DNA of 29,338 bases from Susulua sp964590995 (GTDB taxonomy: Bacteria > Omnitrophota > Gorgyraeia > Duberdicusellales > 4484-171): contig CAZPYY010000008.1 of the NCBI GenBank assembly GCA_964590995.1, forward strand, positions 1 through 29,338, read 5' to 3'. Positions 7,518 through 14,805 of the stretch are shown in pieces. The notes beneath the pieces were generated by a model that was not told the DNA's origin, did no database searches, and saw nothing but the letters and a program-made list of their open reading frames with translations. The translations under genes were made by a program, and so were the position numbers. Every line of letters starts with the position of its first letter. The first letter of the stretch is position 1.

Positions 7518-8561
7518 TTATCTCCATCTTTGCCTCACTTCTTTAATTAAATCGGCCACTATCTTTTTCTCACTACTTTGACCTAAAATCTTATCTTTTT
7601 TAAAAATTACAGCTTTCTTCTTCCCGAAAGCAACACCAATATCAGCCTGATAAGCTTCACCAGGACCGTTAACTACACAACCCATAATCGCAATACGTAC
7701 TGGCTGCTTAATCTTCTCCTTCTCAAGAGCTTTTTTAAACTTATCTACGATGCTTACTAAATCTACTTCACAACGTGAACAAGTAGGACAAGAGATAATT
7801 TCCGGACCGAATTGACGTAAATTAAGAGCCTGTAGAATATATTTGGCTACTCTTATCTCCCACAACGAAGGAGCAGTCAATGAAACCCGGATAATATCTC
7901 CTAGGCCTTGGTGAAGAAGACTACCCAACCCTAATGATGATTTAGCTATCCCCTCTAAAAAAGGACCAGTAGCTGTGACCCCTAAGTGTAAGGGGTAATT
8001 GTGTCTCGTAGAAAATAGCTCGTTAGCTGCGATTGTAGATAAAACGTCTGAACCTTTCAGAGAAACCATTATATCAAAGAAATTTTCCCCTTCCAAGGTT
8101 TTAAGGTATACTTCTGCTTCCTTAACCATTTGAGTCCCCAAGGCCTTAGGCGATGAGAATTTACGCTTAAATCCTCCAGAATTAACCCCAACTCTAATAG
8201 ATACGCTTGAGGCCTTAGCAGCTCTAGCAATTTCTTTAACTTCTTTCGACTTTCGGATATTTAAAGGGTTTAGGCGAATACCATCAAAATCCCGATCAAT
8301 TGACATAAGAGCTAAATTAGCATGAAAATGTACATCAGCGACTAAAGGTATCTGGATGTGTTTCTTAAGAAGCTTAGCCACTGAGGCATCCTTCTCCTCC
8401 CGAACCGCTACTCTTATAGCTTCAGCTCCTTCCTTCTCCAGAGCCTTAGCTTCTTTAATAAGATTCTTAGTATCCTTAGTGGGGGTCTTAAGCATCCCCT
8501 TTATCCGTACTGGATTTTTTCCGCCAACACCTAGATCTCCTATTTTCACTCTCTTACTCAT
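7518..8561 (-). CDS. ispG: 4-hydroxy-3-methylbut-2-enyl-diphosphate synthase (IspG/GcpE)
   Basis: IspG is the iron-sulfur enzyme that converts MEcPP to HMBPP, the penultimate step of the DXP isoprenoid pathway. The 347-aa protein shows PVRIKGMLKTPTKDT at the N-terminus (usual consensus PVxVQSM), then VADVHFH (74-80) and IRLNPLNI. The [4Fe-4S] ligands are in place: C258 and C261 in SCPTCSRC, C295 in MGCVVNGPGEA, and E302. This is the short two-domain form. It belongs to the minus-strand operon between rseP and proS and works with dxr in the same operon. The LSxxP-type segment at residues 17-24 is slightly diverged (KGMLKT instead of QSMT), a minor oddity. Confidence 0.96.
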   Translation of the reverse strand: MSKRVKIGDLGVGGKNPVRIKGMLKTPTKDTKNLIKEAKALEKEGAEAIRVAVREEKDASVAKLLKKHIQIPLVADVHFHANLALMSIDRDFDGIRLNPLNIRKSKEVKEIARAAKASSVSIRVGVNSGGFKRKFSSPKALGTQMVKEAEVYLKTLEGENFFDIMVSLKGSDVLSTIAANELFSTRHNYPLHLGVTATGPFLEGIAKSSLGLGSLLHQGLGDIIRVSLTAPSLWEIRVAKYILQALNLRQFGPEIISCPTCSRCEVDLVSIVDKFKKALEKEKIKQPVRIAIMGCVVNGPGEAYQADIGVAFGKKKAVIFKKDKILGQSSEKKIVADLIKEVRQRWR

Positions 8562-8605
8562 AATAAAACGATTACACAGATTTTAATAATGATTATAGAG
8601 ATTTT

Positions 8606-9739
8606 CTACTCGCTGGTGAAATTCTTTTTGCCATCTGTGTAATCCCTTTCTTTTATCTCTGTAATCTCTTTTTTATTTAAAATCTTAGGTCCAAAACGAA
8701 CAATATCATTATAAAAGATAAAGATAATCAGAAAGATAAGAAAACATAAACCTAGACGGGTTAAGTTATCCTCAACCTTCTCGCTTACCGGCTTACCTCT
8801 TACTCTTTCCAGAAAAAAGAAGATAAGGTGTCCGCCATCTAATACCGGTATCGGAAATAAATTTATAATCGATAAACTTATGCTCAAGGCAGCTACAAGG
8901 TGTAAAGTAGCAACGATCCCAATTTTGATTACCTCAGAGGTAATATAATAAATTCCCACTGGTCCGGCTATGGCCTCTTTAAAAGGAATTATTCCCAGCA
9001 TCATAAAGAGAAAACCCTTAATCACTAAAAAGGTAAGGTTGAATAAAGATTCAAATCCTTTAACTATCGCTTGAGGAAAGTTATACTTAATAGTTTTTAT
9101 TTGAGAAGAAATACCTACGCCTATTATTGACACATTTCTCTTCTTGCCAAAATCATCAGTTATCTCCTTCTGACGCAAGGGGATACTTAAAGATAAAATT
9201 TCTCCCTCCCGCTCAATACGAAGATTAACTCTATCTTTGGCTTGATAAATCTCTTTAGCCATATCCAGCCAATGCTCAACTTCCTTGCCATCTACGGCTA
9301 GAATTCTATCGCCTTCCTGTACTCCCGAGCTTTCAGCCGGATAATCCTCCAGGACACTGCCAATTACAGAATCAGGATAAGGAAAACCAATCAAAGCAAT
9401 AATACAGAATATAACTAAAGCTAAGAGGTAGTTAAATAAAGGTCCGGCAAAAACAATTTTTGATTTTATTCCTACCGGCTTCGATAAAAATTCATGCTCA
9501 AACCCTTTATGTTCCTGGCGGGTATCGCCAGCCATCTTTACATACCCGCCAAGAGGAAAAGCGCAGACTACAAATTCCGTCTCTTTACCCTTTCTTCTAA
9601 ACAGAACCGGGCCAAAACCTAAAGCAAACCTCTCTACTCTTACCCCTAAGCGCTTAGCGGCAATATAATGACCGAACTCATGGATTACGATCAAAATGCT
9701 AAAGATAACTCCAACTGTGATCATGCCGATAAAATTCAT
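8606..9739 (-). CDS. rseP: RIP metalloprotease RseP (site-2 protease family M50)
   Basis: This is an inner-membrane zinc protease that cleaves transmembrane substrates such as anti-sigma factors and remnant signal peptides. The active-site HEFGH lies at residues 20-24 in the first membrane helix, and the third zinc ligand is in the NLFPIPVLDGGH segment (D301). Other membrane helices are at about 97-120, 232-252, 275-295 and 328-348. A single PDZ domain spans about 126-190 (E. coli RseP has two), which explains the 377-aa length. The C-terminal tail is charged and low in homology. The start ATG overlaps the dxr stop by 4 nt (ATGA). The neighbourhood dxr-rseP with cdsA and uppS upstream is a widely conserved bacterial cluster. 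Confidence 0.96.
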   Translation of the reverse strand: MNFIGMITVGVIFSILIVIHEFGHYIAAKRLGVRVERFALGFGPVLFRRKGKETEFVVCAFPLGGYVKMAGDTRQEHKGFEHEFLSKPVGIKSKIVFAGPLFNYLLALVIFCIIALIGFPYPDSVIGSVLEDYPAESSGVQEGDRILAVDGKEVEHWLDMAKEIYQAKDRVNLRIEREGEILSLSIPLRQKEITDDFGKKRNVSIIGVGISSQIKTIKYNFPQAIVKGFESLFNLTFLVIKGFLFMMLGIIPFKEAIAGPVGIYYITSEVIKIGIVATLHLVAALSISLSIINLFPIPVLDGGHLIFFFLERVRGKPVSEKVEDNLTRLGLCFLIFLIIFIFYNDIVRFGPKILNKKEITEIKERDYTDGKKNFTSE

Positions 9740-10926
9740 AATCTATTTAAATACTCCTCTGCTCTTCTTCTTGCCCAATCATCCCAGAAAAAAACATCGC
9801 TTATTCTCTTTATCTTACTAGATTTATAGTTTCGGAAGATATGAGCCATCGCCCTATATATATCAATAAACTTTATTCTCCTTTTTAAGAAATAATCTAT
9901 AGCGACCTCATCGACAGCATTTAGAATAACTAGAGAGTTATCTTCTTTTTTTGCAGCTTGCAAGATTATCTTCAATAAAGGATAATCTTTATAATTAAGA
10001 GGTTTAAAATTATAAGAAAAACTACTCTTAAAATTCACCCCTTCCTTAGAATTAAGACGCTTAGGATAACAAAGAGCATGAGAAATTGGCATCTTCATAT
10101 CTGGAGGGTAAAGGCAAGCGAACAGGGTGTTATCTTTATACTCTAAGAGAGCATGAATTGCTGACTCTTTATGAAGAACAATGCCTATTTTCTGATAATC
10201 TAACCCGAAAAAATAATGGGTTTCTATAACTTCAAACCCTTTATTAACCAGGGTAGCACTATCTACAGTTACCCGCTTACCCATCTTCCAGGTAGGATGA
10301 TCTAAAACTTTTCTAACCCCGACCTTAGCTAATCTGCTCTTACTATAACCAGCCAAAGCTCCTCCAGAAGCAGTAAGATAGACTTTACGAAGATCATCTC
10401 GGTACCCTCTCCTACCTCTTGCCCCGCCTAGGCCAGGGCTTCGGCGGACAGGCTCAATAAGTTGAAAAAGAGCATTTATCTCACTATCTACAGGTAAAAT
10501 TTGAGTATTGAAACTCTTAGCCCTCTTAAATACCAATGGTCCAGCAGTGACTATAGACTCTTTATTAGCTAAGGCTATACGCTTACTATTAGCAATAGCT
10601 ATTAAAAGAGGTTTTAGGGATGAAATCCCTGCAATAGCCATTACCGCTATATCTGACTTAATAGAAGAAAATTCCTCTATCCCCCTTTGGCCAGAGAAAA
10701 GCTTAATGCCTTTGCCTAATCTCTTTTTTAAACTCTTAGCTTTACCTTCATCCCTTACACAAACAGACAAGGGACGGAATTCCTTAATCTGATTATAGAG
10801 AGCATTAATATCCTTATTGGCACAAAGACCAATAACCTTAAGCTTGCCCTTACTCTCTCTAATTACGCTTAAAGCATTCTTGCCAACTGAGCCGGTTGAA
10901 CCAAAAATAACTACTTTATCCTTCAT
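9736..10926 (-). CDS. dxr: 1-deoxy-D-xylulose 5-phosphate reductoisomerase
   Basis: Dxr makes MEP from DXP with NADPH, the first committed step of the DXP pathway. The protein is 396 aa. The dinucleotide-binding loop is GSTGSVG (9-15). The active site includes ANKES (120-124), PVDSEINALFQ (145-155), TASGG (185-189) and HPTWKMGKRVTVDSATLVNKG (210-230). The last of these holds the metal and fosmidomycin-contact residues. Between NALFQ and the TASGG loop there is an Arg/Gly-rich stretch (about residues 159-178) encoded by an unusually GC-rich, partly palindromic segment; compact homologues have a shorter loop here. The ATG is 10 nt past the cdsA stop and the 3' end overlaps rseP by 4 nt. Confidence 0.96.
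   Translation of the reverse strand: MKDKVVIFGSTGSVGKNALSVIRESKGKLKVIGLCANKDINALYNQIKEFRPLSVCVRDEGKAKSLKKRLGKGIKLFSGQRGIEEFSSIKSDIAVMAIAGISSLKPLLIAIANSKRIALANKESIVTAGPLVFKRAKSFNTQILPVDSEINALFQLIEPVRRSPGLGGARGRRGYRDDLRKVYLTASGGALAGYSKSRLAKVGVRKVLDHPTWKMGKRVTVDSATLVNKGFEVIETHYFFGLDYQKIGIVLHKESAIHALLEYKDNTLFACLYPPDMKMPISHALCYPKRLNSKEGVNFKSSFSYNFKPLNYKDYPLLKIILQAAKKEDNSLVILNAVDEVAIDYFLKRRIKFIDIYRAMAHIFRNYKSSKIKRISDVFFWDDWARRRAEEYLNRL
10422..10449 (-). repeat. in-frame GC-rich palindromic segment inside dxr
   Basis: This segment is an imperfect palindrome with CCGCC at 10424-10428 and GGCGG at 10443-10447 flanking a 14-nt loop that is itself GC-rich. It lies in AT-rich coding sequence and encodes part of the Arg/Gly-rich loop between the NALFQ and TASGG motifs of Dxr. 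The whole GC-rich patch extends over about 10393-10452. The arms match the TCCGCC/GGCGGA palindromes in dapF and before eno. Origin as an inserted repeat is inference. Confidence 0.55.
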
Positions 10927-10936
10927 CCTTAATAAA

Positions 10937-11728
10937 CTACCGCATCATCGTGAGATAGAGATAAAATGTCGGCGCTGTAAAAATTAAGCTGTCAATAACA
11001 TCGAGAATCCCTCCCATACCCGGGAGGAGCTTCCCGGAGTCTTTGACCTGACAATCTCTTTTAATAAGCGACTCAAAAAGATCGCCTAATTGTGCGATTA
11101 TAGCTAAGATTATAATGAGAAAGAACTTCCCCCAAAAATTAATACTCCCAATAAATAAAGAAAAGATAATTCCTACACCTAAACTGGTAAAGAACCCGCC
11201 AATAGCTCCCTCTAGAGATTTCTTGGGACTTATTCTCTTAAGCAAGCGGGTCTTACCAAATTTCTTACCCCAAAGATAAGCGCCGGTGTCCGAAGATTTG
11301 GTCACCAAAATCAGGAATCCGGTGAGCATAGCTCCCTCAGGAAGCTGCCTTATCCGGATAAGAAATGAAAAACACCAAGATATATAGATTACCCCAAAAA
11401 CCGTAGCTGAAATAGATAGTATTGATTGATGGGCATCCTTCTTGGTCAACTCCGAGAGAAAGAGAACAAAGACACCAATAACTACAAATAAAAACTGCCA
11501 CCCTTCTTGGATAGAAAAGCGAAAATATATAGTTACCGGAATAAGTACTCCGACTAAAAGCCCTAGGGGCTTAAATAGCCTTACCCCTTTCTTCTCAACC
11601 ATATAGAAGAACTCATAAAGAGCAGCTAAAATTAGTAAGCAACAAAACAACCCACAAAGCGGGTAGTAAATCACACAGAACACTGTAAGTATACTTAAAA
11701 TACTAAACGGAAATAAGCGCCTTTCCAT
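10937..11728 (-). CDS. cdsA: phosphatidate cytidylyltransferase (CDP-diacylglycerol synthase)
   Basis: CdsA makes CDP-diacylglycerol from phosphatidic acid and CTP at the inner membrane, feeding phospholipid synthesis. The protein is almost entirely hydrophobic, with about seven to eight membrane helices. It has the family signature near the C-terminus: SPKKSLEGAIGGF, then GDLFESLIKRDCQVKDSGKL followed by LPGMGGILDVIDSL, with the catalytic and metal-binding acidic residues. I chose the ATG at 11726-11728 (MERRLF), preceded by GGGG with 6-nt spacing. A TTG four codons upstream is in frame but has its purine tract too close. Either way the start is inside uppS (stop at 11703), so the two are translationally coupled, in the common uppS-cdsA-dxr-rseP order. 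Confidence 0.95.
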   Translation of the reverse strand: MERRLFPFSILSILTVFCVIYYPLCGLFCCLLILAALYEFFYMVEKKGVRLFKPLGLLVGVLIPVTIYFRFSIQEGWQFLFVVIGVFVLFLSELTKKDAHQSILSISATVFGVIYISWCFSFLIRIRQLPEGAMLTGFLILVTKSSDTGAYLWGKKFGKTRLLKRISPKKSLEGAIGGFFTSLGVGIIFSLFIGSINFWGKFFLIIILAIIAQLGDLFESLIKRDCQVKDSGKLLPGMGGILDVIDSLIFTAPTFYLYLTMMR

Positions 11729-12425
11729 AAATTGCCCCAAATCTCCTATCCCTTTGAGAATAAGCTTTTATCGCCTTATGCAAGTGTTCTTTATTAAACT
11801 CCGGCCAAAAAACTGGGGTAAAGTAAAATTCACTATAGGCTAAATCCCAGATTAAAAAATTGCTTATTCTCTTTTCCCCGGAAGTTCTAATAAGCAAATC
11901 CGGTGCCGAAATATCACCCAAAGAAAGATACTTATTAAACAGCTTCTCATCTATATCTTCCCAAGATATACTTTTGCCCACACACTTCTTGGCTATTCTT
12001 TTTGCCGCATTAACAATATCCCATTTTCCTCCGTAATCTAGGGCTACGTTAAAAGTAAAACTCTTGTTGTTCTTGGTAACATCTTCGGTCTTCCTTATCT
12101 CTTCAATGACCTTTTTACTAATCCTGTCTCTTCTCCCGATTACCTTAAACTTTATATCCTTTTTTATAAGTTCATTCCGGTAATCCCGCAAAAACCTAAT
12201 TAAATAGGAGAAGATAAACTCTATTTCCTTTCTTGGCCTATCCCAATTCTCAGTAGAAAAAGCAAATATGGTTAAGGCCTTCACCCCGATTCTTTTGGCT
12301 TCTCTAAGAATTTCCTTAACTCTTTTTGCTCCTTCACGATGGCCAGCCATACGAGGCAACATCCTCTTTTTAGCCCACCTCCCATTTCCATCCATAATTA
12401 TAGCTATATGATAGGGTACTTCCAT
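11703..12425 (-). CDS. uppS: isoprenyl transferase (undecaprenyl diphosphate synthase, UppS)
   Basis: This cis-prenyltransferase elongates farnesyl diphosphate with IPP to the C55 lipid carrier used for peptidoglycan and surface polysaccharides. The 240-aa protein has the P-loop-like IIMDGNGRWAKKR with catalytic D12, then GHREGAKRVK and TIFAFSTENWDRP. Near the C-terminus it has LLIRTSGEKRISNFLIWDLAYSE, the diphosphate-binding arginines and dimer motif. It uses IPP made by the DXP enzymes of the same operon. It is the first gene of the housekeeping block. An intrinsic-terminator-like hairpin ends only about 13 nt before its ATG, and no Shine-Dalgarno is visible (ACAAAA precedes ATG), so its expression must depend on readthrough or a cryptic promoter. 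Confidence 0.97.
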   Translation of the reverse strand: MEVPYHIAIIMDGNGRWAKKRMLPRMAGHREGAKRVKEILREAKRIGVKALTIFAFSTENWDRPRKEIEFIFSYLIRFLRDYRNELIKKDIKFKVIGRRDRISKKVIEEIRKTEDVTKNNKSFTFNVALDYGGKWDIVNAAKRIAKKCVGKSISWEDIDEKLFNKYLSLGDISAPDLLIRTSGEKRISNFLIWDLAYSEFYFTPVFWPEFNKEHLHKAIKAYSQRDRRFGAIYGKALISV

Positions 12426-12438
12426 TTTTGTCTAAAAT

Positions 12439-12462
12439 AAAAGGGGGCTTCTGCCCCCTTTT
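12439..12462 (-). terminator. intrinsic terminator/attenuator between the 104-aa gene and uppS
   Basis: A perfect 10-bp stem (AAAAGGGGGC / GCCCCCTTTT) with a 4-nt loop is followed in minus-strand sense by ATTTTAG. It lies 28 nt downstream of the stop of the coiled-coil gene and ends 13 nt before the uppS start. The stem is nearly symmetrical, so it could also act for plus-strand transcripts, but no plus-strand gene ends here. Confidence 0.85.
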
Positions 12463-12490
12463 GTAAGAATACATTAACTAGTCTTGCGGG

Positions 12491-12805
12491 TTATTCTGTG
12501 CCGAGCTTCTGCTTCATTAGCTCTTCTTTTAGATTCTCCTCTAATCTCTCTTTTAGCTTCTCTGTTTTTGCATTCTCTTCTTTAAGATCTTTTATCTTAG
12601 CATTTAATTGTTTGGTCTCTTCAGCCAAGTCGCTATTCTCAGCTTTTAGGTCCTCGACATTCTTCTCGAGACTTATATTTTTAGCTAACTCTTGCTTATA
12701 GACTCCCGATAAAGCATTCATCTTAACCAAAAGAGATACGCCAGCGATAACTAGAACCACGATCAAACCAATTAAAAGACTTATTATCAACGGGTTATCT
12801 TTCAT
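12491..12805 (-). CDS. small membrane-anchored coiled-coil protein of unknown function
   Basis: This is a 104-aa protein with one N-terminal membrane helix (about residues 6-28, ISLLIGLIVVLVIAGVSLLV). The remainder is a Lys/Glu/Leu-rich heptad region (about 34-98), predicted by eye as a continuous coiled coil. I do not recognise a family; composition alone resembles many envelope spacer proteins. Its ATG overlaps the stop of the OmpA-type lipoprotein gene by 4 nt (ATGA) and has an AGGAGG-type ribosome binding site inside that gene, so the two are almost certainly coexpressed. A shared envelope role is likely but inferred. It is followed by a strong terminator hairpin at 12439-12462, marking the end of this two-gene unit. 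Confidence 0.8.
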   Translation of the reverse strand: MKDNPLIISLLIGLIVVLVIAGVSLLVKMNALSGVYKQELAKNISLEKNVEDLKAENSDLAEETKQLNAKIKDLKEENAKTEKLKERLEENLKEELMKQKLGTE

Positions 12806-13434
12806 TTCAACTCCTCCTCATTTATTTCTGGAGACTCCTCTCCAATTTTTTCCTTCACCGACTTAGGCAAAATAACAATCTCTACTCGCCTGTTAAGCTG
12901 TCTTCCTTTAGCTATACTATTGGAAGCAATCGGCTGGTGCTCTCCATAACCAATCGCCGATAATCTTCCGGAAGCAATACCCCTCTTCTCCAAATAATGA
13001 ACTACACTTAAAGCGCGTTGAGCAGAAAGCTCCCAGTTTGATTTCCAGCGAGAGTGTTTTATTGGTTCGTTATCAGTATGCCCTTCGATCCCGACCTTAT
13101 TGCCAGGAACCGTTTCTTTAAGGATTTTTATTACTTTATCTAAAATCGGAAGACTTTCTCCTCTTAGCTTTGCCTTTCCGGAATCAAAAAGAACTTCAGC
13201 TACAAAGGTAATTACCAAACCCTTCTCAGCCATAGTCAAGCTTACCTTCTTTTCCTCTATCTCTTTAGCAAGACGGCTCTCTAAGAGGTTGCTAGCGTCT
13301 CTTAGCTTCTCCAGCTCGCCCTCTAAGACCTCTATTTTTTCAAGATCTGAGCGTCTCCCTTTCTGAAAAATTACCATACATCCATTTAAAACTAAGAGAG
13401 AAATAACTAATAAAATAAGACTTGTTTTACGCAT
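12802..13434 (-). CDS. OmpA-family peptidoglycan-binding lipoprotein
   Basis: This looks like a lipoprotein anchored by its N-terminal Cys and holding the cell wall through a C-terminal OmpA domain. With the ATG at 13432-13434 (AGGAGG five nucleotides upstream), the signal peptide ends in the lipobox LNGC, Cys19. A short coiled coil follows (about 28-62), then the OmpA-like domain (about 75-190). This domain has VLFDSGKAKL, GIEGHTDNEPI, NWELSAQRALSVVHYL, SAIGYGEHQPIASN and NRRVEIVI. The conserved Asp of HTDN and Arg of NRRVEI that bind diaminopimelate are present. A GTG codon directly before the ATG is a less likely start. The domain order resembles MotB-type or Pal-like proteins, but no MotA is nearby, so a structural envelope role is more likely. 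Its own promoter is proposed at 13463-13491. Confidence 0.9.
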   Translation of the reverse strand: MRKTSLILLVISLLVLNGCMVIFQKGRRSDLEKIEVLEGELEKLRDASNLLESRLAKEIEEKKVSLTMAEKGLVITFVAEVLFDSGKAKLRGESLPILDKVIKILKETVPGNKVGIEGHTDNEPIKHSRWKSNWELSAQRALSVVHYLEKRGIASGRLSAIGYGEHQPIASNSIAKGRQLNRRVEIVILPKSVKEKIGEESPEINEEELK

Positions 13435-13462
13435 CACTACCTCCTTTTAAATTAACGGATTT

Positions 13463-13491
13463 AGCCTATCATAATCGGCTTTACAAGTCAA
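13463..13491 (-). promoter_or_regulatory. candidate sigma-70 promoter for the OmpA lipoprotein gene
   Basis: In minus-strand sense, TTGACT (13486-13491) is followed after 17 nt by TAGGCT (13463-13468). The leader then runs about 20-25 nt to an AGGAGG and the ATG at 13434. The -35 is good and the -10 is only a partial match, so confidence is moderate. Confidence 0.5.
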
Positions 13492-13500
13492 GGGGTTTGA

Positions 13501-13893
13501 TTATTTCTTGGTGCTTTTTTCCAATAAATCAAGAATCTTGTTCAATTTCTTAGCAAGAGGACCCAGAATGTCTCCTTTTCGCAGATACATTCGAAGTGAA
13601 TAGTTACCAGCTGCCACATCATCTAATATCTTCTCTATACGGGAGATTGCTCCAAAACCATAGTGCAAAAGGTAACCTAGGGTTGCTACAAGAAAAAGCC
13701 CTATGCTTACTAGGACAACTTGAAAGATAAGGTATAAGACCTTATTGGTAAAAACCTCCTTACCTCTCTCAATTAGCTCTATAGAACCAAAGACATTGAT
13801 AAATGCAGAGAGAATGATTAGGGATAAAATAAAATTAAAAATTCTATATCGGGCAATCTTCCCTGACCCGAAAAGCCTTCTCTTGTTCCTCAT
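13501..13893 (-). CDS. two-helix membrane protein with a HAMP-like domain, no output domain
   Basis: This is a 130-aa protein with a basic N-terminus, membrane helix 1 (about 17-36), a short loop, membrane helix 2 (about 52-75) and a C-terminal segment (77-127). That segment fits the HAMP linker pattern: RIEKILDDVAAGNYSLRMYL followed by GDILGPLAKKLNKILDLLEK. HAMP domains normally relay a signal from membrane helices to a kinase, cyclase or methyl-accepting domain, but here the protein stops at the end of HAMP. The periplasmic loop is only about 15 residues, too small for a sensor domain. Start ATG is supported by AGGAGGG with 6-nt spacing. It may be an adaptor or the remnant of a larger receptor; function is unknown. 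Confidence 0.75.
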   Translation of the reverse strand: MRNKRRLFGSGKIARYRIFNFILSLIILSAFINVFGSIELIERGKEVFTNKVLYLIFQVVLVSIGLFLVATLGYLLHYGFGAISRIEKILDDVAAGNYSLRMYLRKGDILGPLAKKLNKILDLLEKSTKK

Positions 13894-13990
13894 ACCTAGC
13901 CCTCCTCTAGCAATTACACCTTATAGAAATTAGGAATAAAACAGCCTTTAGCTTGAGAAGTCGTTTTCATCCTTCTAGCGCTATGTCCTG

Positions 13991-14074
13991 CTATTTCTTG
14001 GATTTAGATTTCTTTTTAGCCTTAGGCTTTGCTTTCTTCTTAGATTTAACCTTGCTTGTACAACAACAACCCAT
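13991..14074 (-). CDS. 27-residue Cys3/Lys-rich microprotein
   Basis: A very short gene with strong start signals: a consensus-like promoter at 14101-14128, AAGGAGG five nucleotides before the ATG, and a clean TAG stop. The product starts MGCCCTSKVKSKKK and continues as an almost pure Lys/Ser/Ala/Pro tail. Three adjacent cysteines at positions 3-5 precede about 14 lysines. No signal peptide or membrane helix is visible. The tail resembles the basic tails of histone-like or ribosome-associated proteins; the CCC head could bind a metal or be lipid-modified. These are guesses. It lies in the same direction as, and 97 nt upstream of, the HAMP-like gene, and the two could share a transcript. Confidence 0.6.
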   Translation of the reverse strand: MGCCCTSKVKSKKKAKPKAKKKSKSKK

Positions 14075-14100
14075 GATTACCTCCTTATCTCCTATAATAA

Positions 14101-14128
14101 ATAATACCCTACTAAAAAATCAAGTCAA
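14101..14128 (-). promoter_or_regulatory. sigma-70 type promoter for the 27-aa gene
   Basis: In minus-strand sense TTGACT (14123-14128) and TATTAT (14101-14106) are separated by 16 nt. The sequence after the -10 (TTATTATAGGAGAT) leads into the AAGGAGG of the small gene. The -10 region closely resembles that of the promoter at 15511-15539. Confidence 0.7.
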
Positions 14129-14282
14129 GTCTTAAATATCAAGCAATATTAAGGATTTAAAACGTTTTCAAAATAGCCCTCTCCAAGCATTGAAATCCCT
14201 CTCTCTATATTGTATATCTTAAGTAGCAAGAGCTTCGCCAGCCACGGAAGAGGCTCAAATAGATTTAAATCCTTCTTTCTAG

Positions 14283-14309
14283 AAAATAGGGGCAAAAAGC
14301 CCCTATTTT
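14283..14309 (-). terminator. terminator hairpin overlapping the stop codon of the exported-protein gene
   Basis: An 11-bp perfect stem (AAAATAGGGGC / GCCCCTATTTT) with a 5-nt loop. In minus-strand sense the TAG stop of the upstream gene (14303-14305) lies inside the left arm. The trailing U-tract is short on the minus strand (TTTTC) and better on the plus strand, so it may work in both directions. Confidence 0.75.
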
Positions 14310-14743
14310 TTTATATCTTCTTCTGTACCTACCGACCCTTCCTTTGCCTGGCATTCACCGTATACCTCTTCAATTTTTTGGATTTTACGCTCTCTTCTCT
14401 TGGCAAGACCCTTAAGAAGTGAATAATACTTCTGATTGATACGGATTTTACAGTCCACTTGAGCTTCCTCGTCTTCAAACTTATCACAAACTCCTGCCTC
14501 TACATCCCAAGTTTTAATGATATCATCGCATTCCAAGATCCACCAACGCTCAATTTCAGCAGAATCAATCTCAAAGTTCTCCTCACAAGTATTTTCAGAT
14601 ATTACCTCATCACTCTTCGCTTCTTGCATTGTCTGCTCAAACTCTCTCGCTTCAATCTCTTGAGCAGTAGCATTAAGAGACAGCCAAAAAAATATACTAA
14701 GGCTAATAAATATAACTCCTAAACAATAGTCTATTTTTTTCAT
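14303..14743 (-). CDS. exported cysteine-containing protein of unknown function
   Basis: A 146-aa protein with a clear Sec signal peptide: MKK, a hydrophobic core from about 8 to 24, and a likely cleavage near ATAQ (25-28). The mature part is strongly acidic, then basic. It has five cysteines (C53, C72, C86, C98, C131), a WW pair at 67-68 and a helical Lys/Arg-Glu stretch (about 104-128). An odd number of cysteines in the periplasm suggests disulfides plus one free or intermolecular Cys. I recognise no family. The ribosome binding site AGGAGGAGAGAG is excellent. Its stop codon is built into a terminator stem. It follows the 39-aa lipoprotein gene by about 60 nt and may be cotranscribed with it. 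Confidence 0.75.
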   Translation of the reverse strand: MKKIDYCLGVIFISLSIFFWLSLNATAQEIEAREFEQTMQEAKSDEVISENTCEENFEIDSAEIERWWILECDDIIKTWDVEAGVCDKFEDEEAQVDCKIRINQKYYSLLKGLAKRRERKIQKIEEVYGECQAKEGSVGTEEDIKK

Positions 14744-14805
14744 TCTCTCTCCTCCTTTTTCTATCTCAAGTCTTTGAGCTTTTCATGAGAGCAATTTTTA
14801 GCAGT

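Noticed and set aside
13141..13434. MotB flagellar stator protein
   Set aside because: The protein has a lipobox instead of a transmembrane proton-channel helix and no motA neighbour; OmpA-type lipoprotein fits better.
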